Shown here piece after piece: positions 22,256-32,051 of a stretch of DNA of 44,381 nt. A program made the translations under genes and the position numbers. The number at the start of each line of letters is the position of its first letter. Within the stretch, counting starts at the first letter, position 1. This DNA is from Stentor coeruleus (Eukaryota; Ciliophora; Heterotrichea; Heterotrichida; Stentoridae). The notes below the pieces were generated by a model, which was not told the DNA's origin, ran no database searches, and saw nothing but the letters and a program-made list of their open reading frames with translations. Location: contig MPUH01000589.1 of the NCBI GenBank assembly GCA_001970955.1, positions 1-44,381 on the forward strand. Reading direction: 5' to 3'.

Positions 22256-23660
22256 GTGTATTAATTAGTGAACTGGAAAATTTATGATTTAAGAGATTAA
22301 ACTTCATAAAATCCCAGCTGAGTTGTATATCCTTTTAAGTGTTGCTGAAAAAGAGATGAAAAAATTAAAAGTTAGATTAAAAATCAGGTTATCAGGTTGA
22401 ATCCTAGGTATTCTGAGATAGATATTCTGATAAGTTTTCTTTTGTTTAAATATCTTTTATGAAAATCCTTATGGTAAAACGAATTATCAGATTGCTATTG
22501 CTCAGCCCACCTTTAGATTATGCTGAAGCTTTGATGCGCTGATAAGTATTACTAAATAGAAGGACCTATTGAAAGGCCAGCAGTCCATGGATTACTTAAA
22601 AAAATGATAAACATATGCTTACTAGTACTATGCTTATAGCATTTCTAGTTTTAATAGTGAAAGCACAACAACTATTGAAGCAGATAGGGTTAAGATGTGA
22701 TTTTATCATGCACTTATATTATTTCATACCAAATTTATAGCAGGTGTTTTCCTTAGCTCATGCTTAAGATAAAAATTTTGTTGATTATGCTTGATTTTGT
22801 GATATAGTTGATTCTTTCACTGTTGCATTCATTTCTCAAACAGAGCAAATGTTGAGACAAATCGATTGCCAGAAAGTTAACATATATAAATTGGGAATTT
22901 AACTATAAAAGACAGCAAANATTCATTTCTCAAACAGAGCAAATGTTGAGACAAATCGATTGCCAGAAAGTTAACATATATAAATTGGGAATTTAACTAT
23001 AAAAGACAGCAAAAAATTGTGAACCTATTCTATTTTATAGAATAGTTCAAATTATTAGATATTCTTAAGAGAATCATTTTTTTTTTCATAAATCAAATTA
23101 GCCTCATATTCATGGATAGAAGCTTATAAAATTCAATATGCAATAGCTAGAATAAAGCAAATATCATTAAGAATAATATAATTAGTTGTAAAGAATGCAA
23201 ATTTGAAAAATGATGAACATCGAAGAATTAATGGAGTTACCGTATTGATTTCTATAACAGTTTCATTAAATGATTGAGAACTTTCACAAATAATTATTAA
23301 GTAATGTTAGAGTCTAGTTAGTGAAAATAGAGATTTTATTATTTTGATCAACTTTTATATAGTAGACGTGCTTTCTTAACTAGTTTGTCAGATTATAAAT
23401 AAATCATAGATTTTATTATAAAATGCTATTAATTAGAGAGTTTGGATTCCAACATTTTAATTTTAATGCACATTAAAGTGTTTGACTATATGATATTTAC
23501 TAGATGTTAATTTATTCCTAAAAATAGACTTAAGATCTAAATAATTTTGTGCTTTTGATTGACTTAAATCTTAGTCTAAATCAATTAACTTTTTTTCTTT
23601 CAGAAAGTATTTCAGAATAATGATATATTTCTCTTAAATTTGAAGCCAAGCTAGTTGATT
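22256..23660. other. Gene-poor stretch with possible coding debris
   Basis: No intact gene. Short plus-strand stretches look formerly coding (for example NPYGKTNYQIAIAQPTF near 22460 and SFNSESTTTIEADRV near 22650), but they are broken by stops and frameshifts, and I cannot name a family. Contains the 93-bp duplication at 22827-23013. Confidence 0.4.
22827..23013. repeat. 93-bp exact duplication around N at 22920
   Basis: 22827-22919 equals 22921-23013 exactly, split by one N. Same assembly signature as the other four N positions. Confidence 0.93.
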
Positions 23661-23666
23661 GTATTG

Positions 23667-23831
23667 AAAGGTTAAAGTTAAAGTGGGTGATAGTTAAGGT
23701 AGCATGGTTTAAATCTTGTCCGATCGAGATTTGTTTGTCCTACGATCTCTTTCTTTGGGCAGATTCGGTATGTTAAACCACTGTTGTCGCTGGTTGTGTG
23801 ACTTTTTACTTGGCTGAGGAGTTCTTTACTG
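23667..23831 (+). repeat. Dispersed repeat, copy 1 (about 165 bp)
   Basis: Nearly the reverse complement of 36574-36738, about 13 kb away. It is more GC-rich than its surroundings. An outer stem can form between GGTTTAA (23706-23712) and TTAAACC (23773-23779), with inner CCGA/TCGG and GAGAT/ATCTC pairings nested inside. The repeat ends just before a run of ten T. It could be a non-autonomous mobile element or a structured RNA; a minus-strand open frame across it is probably incidental. Family unknown. Confidence 0.8.
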
Positions 23832-24161
23832 TTTTTTTTTTCTTTAGTGTCAGGATGATGGAGGCAAGTCTTGTGTTCACCTTGTTTTTCTTGAAGAATC
23901 AAGCTTGCTTTAGGCATGTTTTGAGTTCTTATGGTGTTCATAGCAAATTGGGCATTTAGTCCTAGAAGTGTTATGGGTGCTTTCTGGCTTGGTACAGTGA
24001 ATGGAAATTATTGTTTGGCAATGTAGTTTCTAGCCCTGGAAGCCTATTTCACTTTGAAAGTTTATATCAGCTTCTAGTTATCTCAGAATTAGTAAACTTT
24101 TTTCTTCAAATTTTTGTAGATATTTTAAGAAATAAGTTCTACTTCAAATAGGATGATATAA
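23832..24161. other. Upstream region of the WD40-channel gene
   Basis: No gene seen. It begins with a T-rich tract and should hold the promoter of the WD40-channel gene. Confidence 0.5.
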
Positions 24162-27100
24162 ATGAGTTTAACTACTCCAATTCTAAGTTCAAACCAAGAA
24201 AATGAAATAATCGATAGAAATTCGAAAGCAACATCTTCAGAGAACAAAGAGTTGGAAACAATAAAACAAGTACTGTCATCTTTAGAGAATGAAGAAAAAA
24301 CCAAATTCAGTGTAATTAATCCAGAAAGAATTGTAACTATTGAAGGTAAACATAGTGATATTATAAGATGCATCACAGTTTCACCAGATGGAGCATATTT
24401 GGCATCTGGTTCTGATGATAAAACTCGTTTGATATTTGATCTAAAGACATTAAGTGTTATAGATAAATATACAGGAGATGGAAAATTTTCTAGTTTGTTA
24501 TTTACTCCTGATAATAGAATGCTGATAGGCGCGTGCTATAAAAGCATTTTGTGTTGGGAAGTTAGTACAAAACGCTTGATAAAAACTTTAGCTGGTCATG
24601 ATGATGAAATTCTTTGCCTATCTTACAATGCAACTGAGTCATTAATTGTTAGTGGCTCTAAAGATAACACCATTCGAATTTGGAGCATGAATTCTGAAAT
24701 CAAAATTCTTAGAGGTCACTCAAATTGGGTTAGTTTTGCCCAATATACTTCAAACATGCGAACTATTATCAGCGCTTCATTTGATAGATCAATTTTTTTT
24801 TGGGATGCTAGCCAAAATCAAGTAATTTTTAAATTTCCTCAATTTTCAAACCCAATTATAGGAATGGCACTAAGCAAAAATGAAAAGATGCTAGCTGCAA
24901 GTGATGGCATAGTAATAAAAGTTTTTAACTTCAAAGAGAGAAAAGAACTTTTTTCAATTGAAATTCATAAAAAAATTATAAGAAATTTAATGTTCTGCAG
25001 AGGGGACGAGATAATAATATCTTCTTCTGATGACTTCACAATTAAAATCATAAATATAGCAAGACAATCTGAAGAATTCACTTTATCAGGCCATTGCGAA
25101 GCAGTTTTTTCATTATGGACAAATCTAGAATTTGACAGGATTATAAGCGGATCGAAAGATAAAACCATAAAAATATGGGATTTGAAAAGCAAAGGCTCAA
25201 AAACTGTTTTAAAAACAAATAATACACTTTTTTCAGTATCTTTTTGTCCACAGAAGAACTTTCTAGCCTGTGCAGGTGAATCCTCTAGTATATATATTTA
25301 TTCTTTAAATGAGAAAAAAGAGATTGAAAATTATTTTTTTAAAAATGACGAAGGGCATAAAATGACTATAACCTACTTAAAGTTTTCAAAGTATGGAAAT
25401 TTCCTTGTAAGCTGTTCTGCTGATAATTCAGTTATTTTATGGGATATGGATCTTAGATGCATAAAAAGTAAATACAGTAATAATACTGATCCAGTTATGT
25501 GTGCTTGCTTTGATGAAAGTGAAAATTGTATTTTATTTGCTGGTTTTAATGGCACCATAAAAATATGGAAATTTTCCGAAAACTTAATTATCAAATCAAT
25601 CAATGTAGGATCTTCTATCATTAGCATTGATTTTCATGAAAGTAATAATTTATTTGCAGTTGGAACGTTTGAATTCAATGTATTAGTTTATGATTATAAT
25701 TGCATTGAAAAACCTAAAACTGTGCTAGAAGGACATACAAAATCTGTCTCCTCAGTTAAATTTTTTAAAAATAGTAGCTGCATTGCTAGTGGATCGTATG
25801 ATTGCTTAATAAAAGTTTGGAATATTAATGAAAACAATAAAGAATTCACACTCTCAGGGCATTCTAAAGATATCCAATCTATAGCGCTAAGCCTTGATGA
25901 AAAATTTATTGCAAGCGCTTCAGAAGATTTTACAGTGAAAGTATGGAATGTAAATGAAAAAAGAGAAGAATATACATTGATGGGACATGTGATGCAAGTT
26001 CAATCTCTCACATTTATTGACAATGCTAAATATTTAGCAAGTGCTTCATCTGATGGAACATTAGGATTATGGGAATTAGAATCTAATGATTTTAATAAAA
26101 TAAAAAGTGAAAGATACCAAAACCCACCTGATTTTTTTAATGCCTATAGTTCGATTGGATATAAAAAATATGATAGGCTAACTTATCAATCTTTAAATAT
26201 AGTGATAAGCGAATATAACTTTACAGTCTTACATTTTCTGGCACATTTGGGAAAACTTGAGATTATTGAAAATTTGGCTCAAAATAGGACACTTTCAATG
26301 AGATCAGATAGTTTTGGATTCACACCTATTCATTATTCAATCTTACAAAACCATCATAAGACAACAGAATTTTTACTTAACCAGCTATGCATTATTGCTA
26401 GAGAATCCAACAAAAATATGTATGTTGAAAATTTTCATGCAATACGAAAAGATTTAGTTAATATTATAAGAAGTTCATCTGTATTTCTTGATGATTTTTT
26501 AACTGAGTGCATATATATCAATAAAGAAATAATATGCCTTAGTTCTCCAAAAACAAATCTTCCGTTCGCTTTACTATATGAAAAAAGGTATCCTGATGAT
26601 TCATTTTTCATTTCAGGTGTAGGAAAAAATAATCATATTCCACTTGTTCTTAAAAGTTTCTTTTATAAATTACCATATGCAATTGGCTCAAAGTCTAGCT
26701 TGGAATTTATCAAAGCGATAAATGAGTGTAATAATTTAGAGATTTTCAGAACCGACTTTATCAAGTATTTTGCTAAAGTACGTTGGGGAAAATTATGGAT
26801 ATTAATTTACATAAATGCTATTATACTTTGCTCAAACTTGGTTACTGTTACTTTTATGCTAAATGATTTTAATTTGAAAATTGCAATTAGTGTGTGGTCA
26901 ATAAATGGTATCCTGCTATTATGGGAAATTATCCAGATGTCGCAAATAGGATTTGAGTATTTCTTACAGATATGGAATGTTATTGATATTTTCAGAGCGT
27001 TACTAACTATTTCTTTTCCAATTCTTACTTATTGCGAAATTGATATACCATTTTTAGCGTGGATTATGGTGATATTAAATGTACTACGAGGTGTAACTGC

Positions 27101-27767
27101 TTTCCGTGCTATTAATAGCACTAGGCATTATGTTCGAATGATATTTGAATCTTTGATTAACATAAGCTCATTCTTATTAATTTTTATATACTCAACCTTG
27201 AGCTTTGGGCTATTGAGATTAAGCTTATTAAGCACACATAATATTACATTTGAAAATATTTGGGCTAATTCTTTCGATCTTGCTGTTGGAGAACCTGATA
27301 GCATGAATCTGAAAGAATTCAACATGTTTTATTTTACATTCTTCATTGCTGTTATTTTCAACTTGATTTTAATGCTGAATATGATTGTTTCATTGCTTGG
27401 AGATACTTTTGATGAATTCCAAATGATGGCTGATATTTATAACTATAAAGAAATGTTTGACATTATTTTAGAAATGGAGTACATGATATCAATTTTCAGA
27501 ATCGAAGACAAGGAATCATATTTGCATATTTGCCAAGCTCAAGGAGACAGTGAAAAATATGCTTGGAAAGGAAAAGTTTTGAGCTTTCAAATGAGCTTAA
27601 TTAGAACTGAAAAAAATCTAGAAAAGTTGATAAAGACAACTAATGAAAGAATCAAGGCTCTAGAGGATGCTACAAAAAAAAATGAGGAGGTAACTGTAGA
27701 GGAATTTGGCTGCATTGATAAAATAGAGTTGAAAATAAATAGAATACTAGATCTAATTAAAAGGTAA
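24162..27767 (+). CDS. WD40-ankyrin-TRP-like cation channel fusion, 1201 aa
   Basis: Single-exon gene. Residues of about 45-650 hold 14 WD40 repeats by my count, enough for two seven-bladed propellers (for example GSKDNTIRIWSM, GSKDKTIKIWDL, ASEDFTVKVWNV). Residues of about 685-750 resemble ankyrin repeats (VLHFLAHLGKLEIIENLAQ, GFTPIHYSILQNHHKTTEFL). From residue 875 on there are about six membrane segments. A pore-like loop lies before the last one (FDLAVGEPDS, with GEPD at 1043-1046), followed by an S6 segment with LNMIVSLLGDTFDEF, which resembles the TRP-family LNMLIALMG element. A coiled coil ends the protein. The expected role is a cation channel gated or assembled through the propellers, probably in a surface or ciliary membrane; ion selectivity is unknown. 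The start at 24162 follows an in-frame stop and leaves a disordered N-terminus before blade 1. Confidence 0.9.
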   Translation: MSLTTPILSSNQENEIIDRNSKATSSENKELETIKQVLSSLENEEKTKFSVINPERIVTIEGKHSDIIRCITVSPDGAYLASGSDDKTRLIFDLKTLSVIDKYTGDGKFSSLLFTPDNRMLIGACYKSILCWEVSTKRLIKTLAGHDDEILCLSYNATESLIVSGSKDNTIRIWSMNSEIKILRGHSNWVSFAQYTSNMRTIISASFDRSIFFWDASQNQVIFKFPQFSNPIIGMALSKNEKMLAASDGIVIKVFNFKERKELFSIEIHKKIIRNLMFCRGDEIIISSSDDFTIKIINIARQSEEFTLSGHCEAVFSLWTNLEFDRIISGSKDKTIKIWDLKSKGSKTVLKTNNTLFSVSFCPQKNFLACAGESSSIYIYSLNEKKEIENYFFKNDEGHKMTITYLKFSKYGNFLVSCSADNSVILWDMDLRCIKSKYSNNTDPVMCACFDESENCILFAGFNGTIKIWKFSENLIIKSINVGSSIISIDFHESNNLFAVGTFEFNVLVYDYNCIEKPKTVLEGHTKSVSSVKFFKNSSCIASGSYDCLIKVWNINENNKEFTLSGHSKDIQSIALSLDEKFIASASEDFTVKVWNVNEKREEYTLMGHVMQVQSLTFIDNAKYLASASSDGTLGLWELESNDFNKIKSERYQNPPDFFNAYSSIGYKKYDRLTYQSLNIVISEYNFTVLHFLAHLGKLEIIENLAQNRTLSMRSDSFGFTPIHYSILQNHHKTTEFLLNQLCIIARESNKNMYVENFHAIRKDLVNIIRSSSVFLDDFLTECIYINKEIICLSSPKTNLPFALLYEKRYPDDSFFISGVGKNNHIPLVLKSFFYKLPYAIGSKSSLEFIKAINECNNLEIFRTDFIKYFAKVRWGKLWILIYINAIILCSNLVTVTFMLNDFNLKIAISVWSINGILLLWEIIQMSQIGFEYFLQIWNVIDIFRALLTISFPILTYCEIDIPFLAWIMVILNVLRGVTAFRAINSTRHYVRMIFESLINISSFLLIFIYSTLSFGLLRLSLLSTHNITFENIWANSFDLAVGEPDSMNLKEFNMFYFTFFIAVIFNLILMLNMIVSLLGDTFDEFQMMADIYNYKEMFDIILEMEYMISIFRIEDKESYLHICQAQGDSEKYAWKGKVLSFQMSLIRTEKNLEKLIKTTNERIKALEDATKKNEEVTVEEFGCIDKIELKINRILDLIKR

Positions 27768-28244
27768 TTTCTTTATTGATCAATAAGATTGAAAAATTAT
27801 GCAAATATTAATATATACATTCTAATCATGCATCTCACAAAAGTATCAGCCTAATTATAACTAATAGTTTTCTAATTTTAAACTATCTGAATCTTTGTAT
27901 CACCAAGAATTCTTAACACTTTTCTAGATTGTAATTAGCTACATCCAAAGTATTTAAGATTTACGGTTCACTAATCTATTATTCTTATCCTATTTTAGTT
28001 TTTTTTCAGTTTGCCAGTCTCAAGAATATCAAATCTTTCTAATTTTAATTTTTAAGCTAAGCCAATAAAGAATTAGAAGGTTAAAATCAAGAGCATCAAT
28101 ATGAATTAGAAAATATAAAATTGCAGCATAACATAGATGCAAATGATATCGTATCTTTACATAAAGATGAAATAAATAAAAATAACTACAAGATTTTCAG
28201 ATACCTCGGGTTGGAATCAAAGGTCATTTCCTCCTTATGGCTGG
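27768..28244. other. Intergenic, no gene seen
   Basis: AT-rich sequence between the channel gene and the segmental duplication. No open frame or repeat recognised. Confidence 0.5.
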
Positions 28245-28694
28245 GTGTGGATATGTCGGAGATGGAAATTTAAATGTGATGGGAGATGGGAATAAGAAAC
28301 TAGATGGTTTAGTTTATCCTTTTGTTGTGTTATACTGAAATGTAAAAATTAAGGCTATTAGGAATATGGAACTGTGAAAAAATTAAAAACTTAGATAATA
28401 TTTATAAATAAACTAGAATAAGCAATTCAAGCATTTTAGCTCTTTATAAATTACTTTTTTTAGTCAGTATCCTGTTGCTTTTTCTTTAGTCAATAAAATC
28501 TCGGAAAAATCAAACACTTACTTTATTTATGACAAGATTAAAAGAAGAAAGGAAGTATAAGTACTGAGCATGGCATAGGACTATTTAAACGAGGACTTAT
28601 CGGCTATAGTAAAACTGAAACTACTATAAAATACATGGTATTATATATTTAGAAAGCTATGAAGGATCTGTTTGACCCTAATAAAGTCTCATAA
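28245..28694 (+). pseudogene. Decayed 3' end of D2HGDH
   Basis: Homologous to 21110-21387 of the D2HGDH gene. It starts within the GYGHVGDGN region, has lost the histidine of the LHLN stretch, and is split by an insertion of about 200 bp (roughly 28326-28530) inside the PFVYDE region. It then resumes with the SAEHGIG region, out of frame. The 15-nt intron (28638-28652) is retained unchanged, and the ending DPN...NKV is shortened by a deletion. Retention of the intron shows copying at the DNA level and not through mRNA. Confidence 0.88.
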
Positions 28695-28775
28695 ACTAGA
28701 ATTTACTAATAATTCATTTATATAAGGTCAGTGATATAATAAAACTATAAATTCACTATTAAATATGCTATACGT

Positions 28776-29739
28776 CTAAATTAAACTGTATTCAGAAGTT
28801 GAAATAGTTCCTTTAGAATTCAAAGTTTTATCTTTTGTAAAGCAAGATATTTTAGAGCTTACATTCGGATTGCTCATCCCATAAACTATAAAATTTACGA
28901 AGCCAGATAAACTGACTAAAACTGCACATGGAATACTTGCATCAATGCTTTGGCTATAAAATAGGTTATATATCAATTCTATGCTTATTGGAAAGTAACA
29001 AAATATCAGAGCAAGCGGGAAAGTTATCATTCGAAATGCTACAATCTTGGAATCTTCAGTGCAGTCAAGTATATTTTTTGTTATTTTGTTATACTTTCTT
29101 ACTACAAGATAATAACAAATAATTGTTATAATATTGCTAAGGAACATATAAGAAAATCGAAAGATGAAATAAATCCAGAAATTGAAATCATCAGACTCAT
29201 ACTTAGTTAAGTGAATTGCACACCAAAATCCTTCAATAGAATTATTACTTAGTTAAGTGAATTGCACACCAAAATCCTTCAGTAGAATAATCACTTTTCA
29301 CTAATGGCACAATAGCAGCTGATAAATCAAAAGCAGCAAAACTGAAAACAATTTTTTTGCATCGTTTATTGATATCTTCTTGCTTTTGAGTAAAAGAACA
29401 ATAAAGCGAAAATGCTATTAAAGACTGAGCAATACAGCTCAAATTTAAAAAATAAGTATACATAAATCCTTGAAACTCACACAATCTTTGATTATTATAA
29501 GCTGGAATCAAAGATACTGCACTGACTATAATATTAGTTGAAGAAAGAAGTGTCATAAGACAAATAGCATATCCTTGATTGTTGATTTTTAAGAGACATA
29601 TAAAAAAGATGCAGCTAAAGATCAGAGAAAGGCATGATGGAAATAGAACTGATAAGTACAAGACATTGTCATCAAAATTTAAGCCCATTATTATAATTAA
29701 GAATACTTTAAATAATAATTTCACCTTGTTTAATGTCAT
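28776..29739 (-). pseudogene. Seven-helix cAMP-receptor-like GPCR, frame broken by 46-bp duplication
   Basis: Two minus-strand frames (29739-29245 and 29147-28776) become one continuous receptor if one unit of a 46-bp tandem duplication at 29201-29292 is ignored. The joined protein has seven hydrophobic helices. It has a Cys before helix 3 (LCEFQGF) and a Cys in the second outer loop (FWCAI) that could form the usual disulfide. Helix 6 contains FPLALIFCYFP, and helix 7 contains SLSGFVNFIVYG, a pattern close to Dictyostelium cAMP-receptor-like GPCRs. A hydrophobic N-terminus may be a signal peptide. The likely role is surface sensing through G proteins. As assembled the duplication introduces a stop and a frameshift, so the gene is either recently inactivated or misassembled. 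It starts about 140 bp downstream of the hydrolase gene on the same strand. Confidence 0.8.
29201..29292. repeat. 46-bp tandem duplication inside the receptor gene
   Basis: Units 29201-29246 and 29247-29292 match at about 43 of 46 positions. The homologous copy near 21860 has a single unit. There is no N between the units. Confidence 0.9.
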
Positions 29740-29878
29740 ATATCCGAATATTGTTTTTTTTTATAATATCATTTTGTTGAGTAATTTGGCAAGTAACTTT
29801 ACAGCTTTTAACTTAAATATTAGCCACTTATCACATCAAAAATTTACATTAATCATTAGCAAATTCAAACACATAATT

Positions 29879-31870
29879 TTAATTATAAGATGTAAACCTA
29901 GCTTTAAGTAAATGCTGCTCATAAGCAAATCTTTCTTGCAATGAAAAAGGTCCTCCATGTCCACAGCTAAGCGGTATTAGATATCCAGCTTTTTCATAAT
30001 CTAACTCCTGCTTAAACTCTTGTGACGTACATAGCGACCTAGTATCACTAGAATCCAATCTTATTTCTAAATGTAGTCTTATACATTCTAATGCTGATAT
30101 CAACACCCCAATTTCATTCTTAAGCCCATTAACATTTTTCAATTGTTCAAGTTCTTTAATCAATACCTTAATAGTATCTGCAGCAGCTTGAACCGGTGAA
30201 TTCCTCGCTGTAATAATCGAACTTCCCCATATATCCAACAGTAACACCCACGTCACAAGCGAGACCTCAGGCTTTTTCCCTTTAACCACATTAAGCAAAC
30301 TATTCCCCCCAGCTTCGATACTACTCAGCACAACTTTAATCTTAAGCACTGCCTCTCTAAATCTCTCATCCTCAAACAGTTCCGAATCCTCACTCAACTT
30401 CTGATAACTTTCAGTAGGGTTCAAATTAAGGCTTTCTCTATTAAAATTCCCCAATTTCGAAACCAAACTATGCATCCTAACAAGGGCATTATAAAAATTC
30501 TTCATCTCTTCTACAGTCAAAATATGAGTCTTAGGAATTTTAGATAACGACAAATTCCAAGCAATTCCAGTTTTCAATGAAGCTAAATCATTTATCATAA
30601 GATCTTTTGAATCACAAGAAACAACTTTATAACAACGACTTTCTATAAAATTTTGGACTGAATCAGTATCATCACCTCTTGCAAGACGATAACCCCAATA
30701 TGCGATTTTTCCAAAGTTATAATAAGCTGCTGAGGATAAGGATGAGAAAGTACGATCAGCGAAAAGAAAGTTGAGTTTGCATTTATTGGCTAGATGAGTA
30801 GCAACACAGCCTCCTAAGGATTCTCCATGCACTCCAATGATTTTAATTTTTTTGACTTCACGGAGAAAGGTTACGATAGCTTCTCCATGTTTTAAGAGTT
30901 TTTTTATAGTTGGAGAACCAGAGGTTCGACCAAAACCAGGGTAGTTCCACATCATAAGGTTAACTCCGAGTTTCATGTAGAACTCAAACCATTCACTTTG
31001 GTAGAAGGCAAACTCATAGAAACCAGCATTTGGATTGCAAAATAACATGGTTGAACCTTCGGGATTATTGTTCATGTATAGGCTAAATAGTTTTTACCAA
31101 TCAATTTTTGACTTTTCACATTGAAGCCAGATTTGCTCGCAGTTAAAGCGCTTTAAAAGATCTTCTCTAAGGTAGTGAATGCTTCCAAGAGTGTCGTCGA
31201 AAAGCCATCTTTGGAGCTTTTGGGTTAGTTTCACAGGTCCACAGGACTTGAGCAAGTTTGCTTCAATATCATTGCAGAGATTTATAGCTTTTTTAGCTTG
31301 ATTGCAATCTGGGTAATCTTCATATACTATATCTGAAGGCTCTGGTCTGCTAAGTTTTTCTTGAATCCAGTCCCAAACACTTCGACTGTGTGTGGAATTT
31401 ACTATTACCATTGTTTCTTGTAAGATTTTTTTCATTTCTTCAAGCTTTCTAAGGAGAGCTTCTTGAGGCTTGCTAATTTTATCATGATTTTTTATAGAAC
31501 TAAGTCTTTCTAGCAATGATTCAATTAAAACAGAAGAATTGATTTGAAGTGAAAACCGCTCTTGGTTTTGAATCGACAAAAGATAAAGTCTCAAATCACG
31601 GAACTTGTAGTATATTTGATTGCTCATTTCAACACAAAAACTCGCTTCGATCGACCTTTTCCAAAACCAGAATGCACCAGGAAAGACTAATATTTTTACA
31701 GCAAGCCTAAGAATTAGCCAAATCATGAATGTAAATAAAGCAATAGATCCTAATGATGTTACAAGATAGGATAAGTAATAAAAAAAGATGATCGCCAAAG
31801 AGAGAAGTGTTAGGATGACACAACTTGCTGCTGTTGTTGCTAGTATTTTAACTTTTCTTAGACTTACCAT
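29879..31870 (-). CDS. Membrane-anchored alpha/beta hydrolase (ABHD16-like), 658 aa
   Basis: Exons 31870-31098 and 31082-29879 join across a 15-nt intron. The N-terminus (residues of about 11-75) is strongly hydrophobic with two or three membrane spans. The hydrolase core follows: FCNPNAGFYE, then MMWNYPGFGRTSGSP, then the nucleophile elbow GESLGG with Ser346. The NAGFYE and WNYPGF pairing is the signature of ABHD16-type lipases, which act on phosphatidylserine-like lipids at the ER membrane. A histidine near the C-terminus (CGHGGPF) may complete the triad; I cannot place the acid with certainty. A lipid-hydrolase role is inferred from the family. The region between core and C-terminus (about residues 420-590) is helical and longer than in animal ABHD16. 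The start ATG at 31870 immediately precedes the membrane segment. Confidence 0.85.
31083..31097 (-). other. 15-nt intron of the hydrolase gene
   Basis: On the minus strand: GTAAAAACTATTTAG. Removing it joins the KID stretch to LYMNNNPEG (phase 2) and links the membrane region to the hydrolase core. Confidence 0.92.
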
Positions 31871-32051
31871 TTATAGTAAGGTATTAACTTTATATAATAA
31901 TCTTATCTTAATCATCTAACCTTTAAAACCATTGCAATCATGACTAAATCATGCACTATTTACCTTTTTCATCAACATTCATGCATATTTCCATCCTAAA
32001 AACTATATCAAATTATTTCTCATAATAACATATAATTTTTTTAACAACATA

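Noticed and set aside
23678-23941. Minus-strand open frame of 87 codons
   Set aside because: It runs across the dispersed repeat and into unrelated flank. The second repeat copy has a one-base difference that breaks the frame, so conservation is not at protein level along its length.
29579-29911. Plus-strand open frame of 110 codons
   Set aside because: Antisense to the first helices of the receptor gene and to the end of the hydrolase gene.
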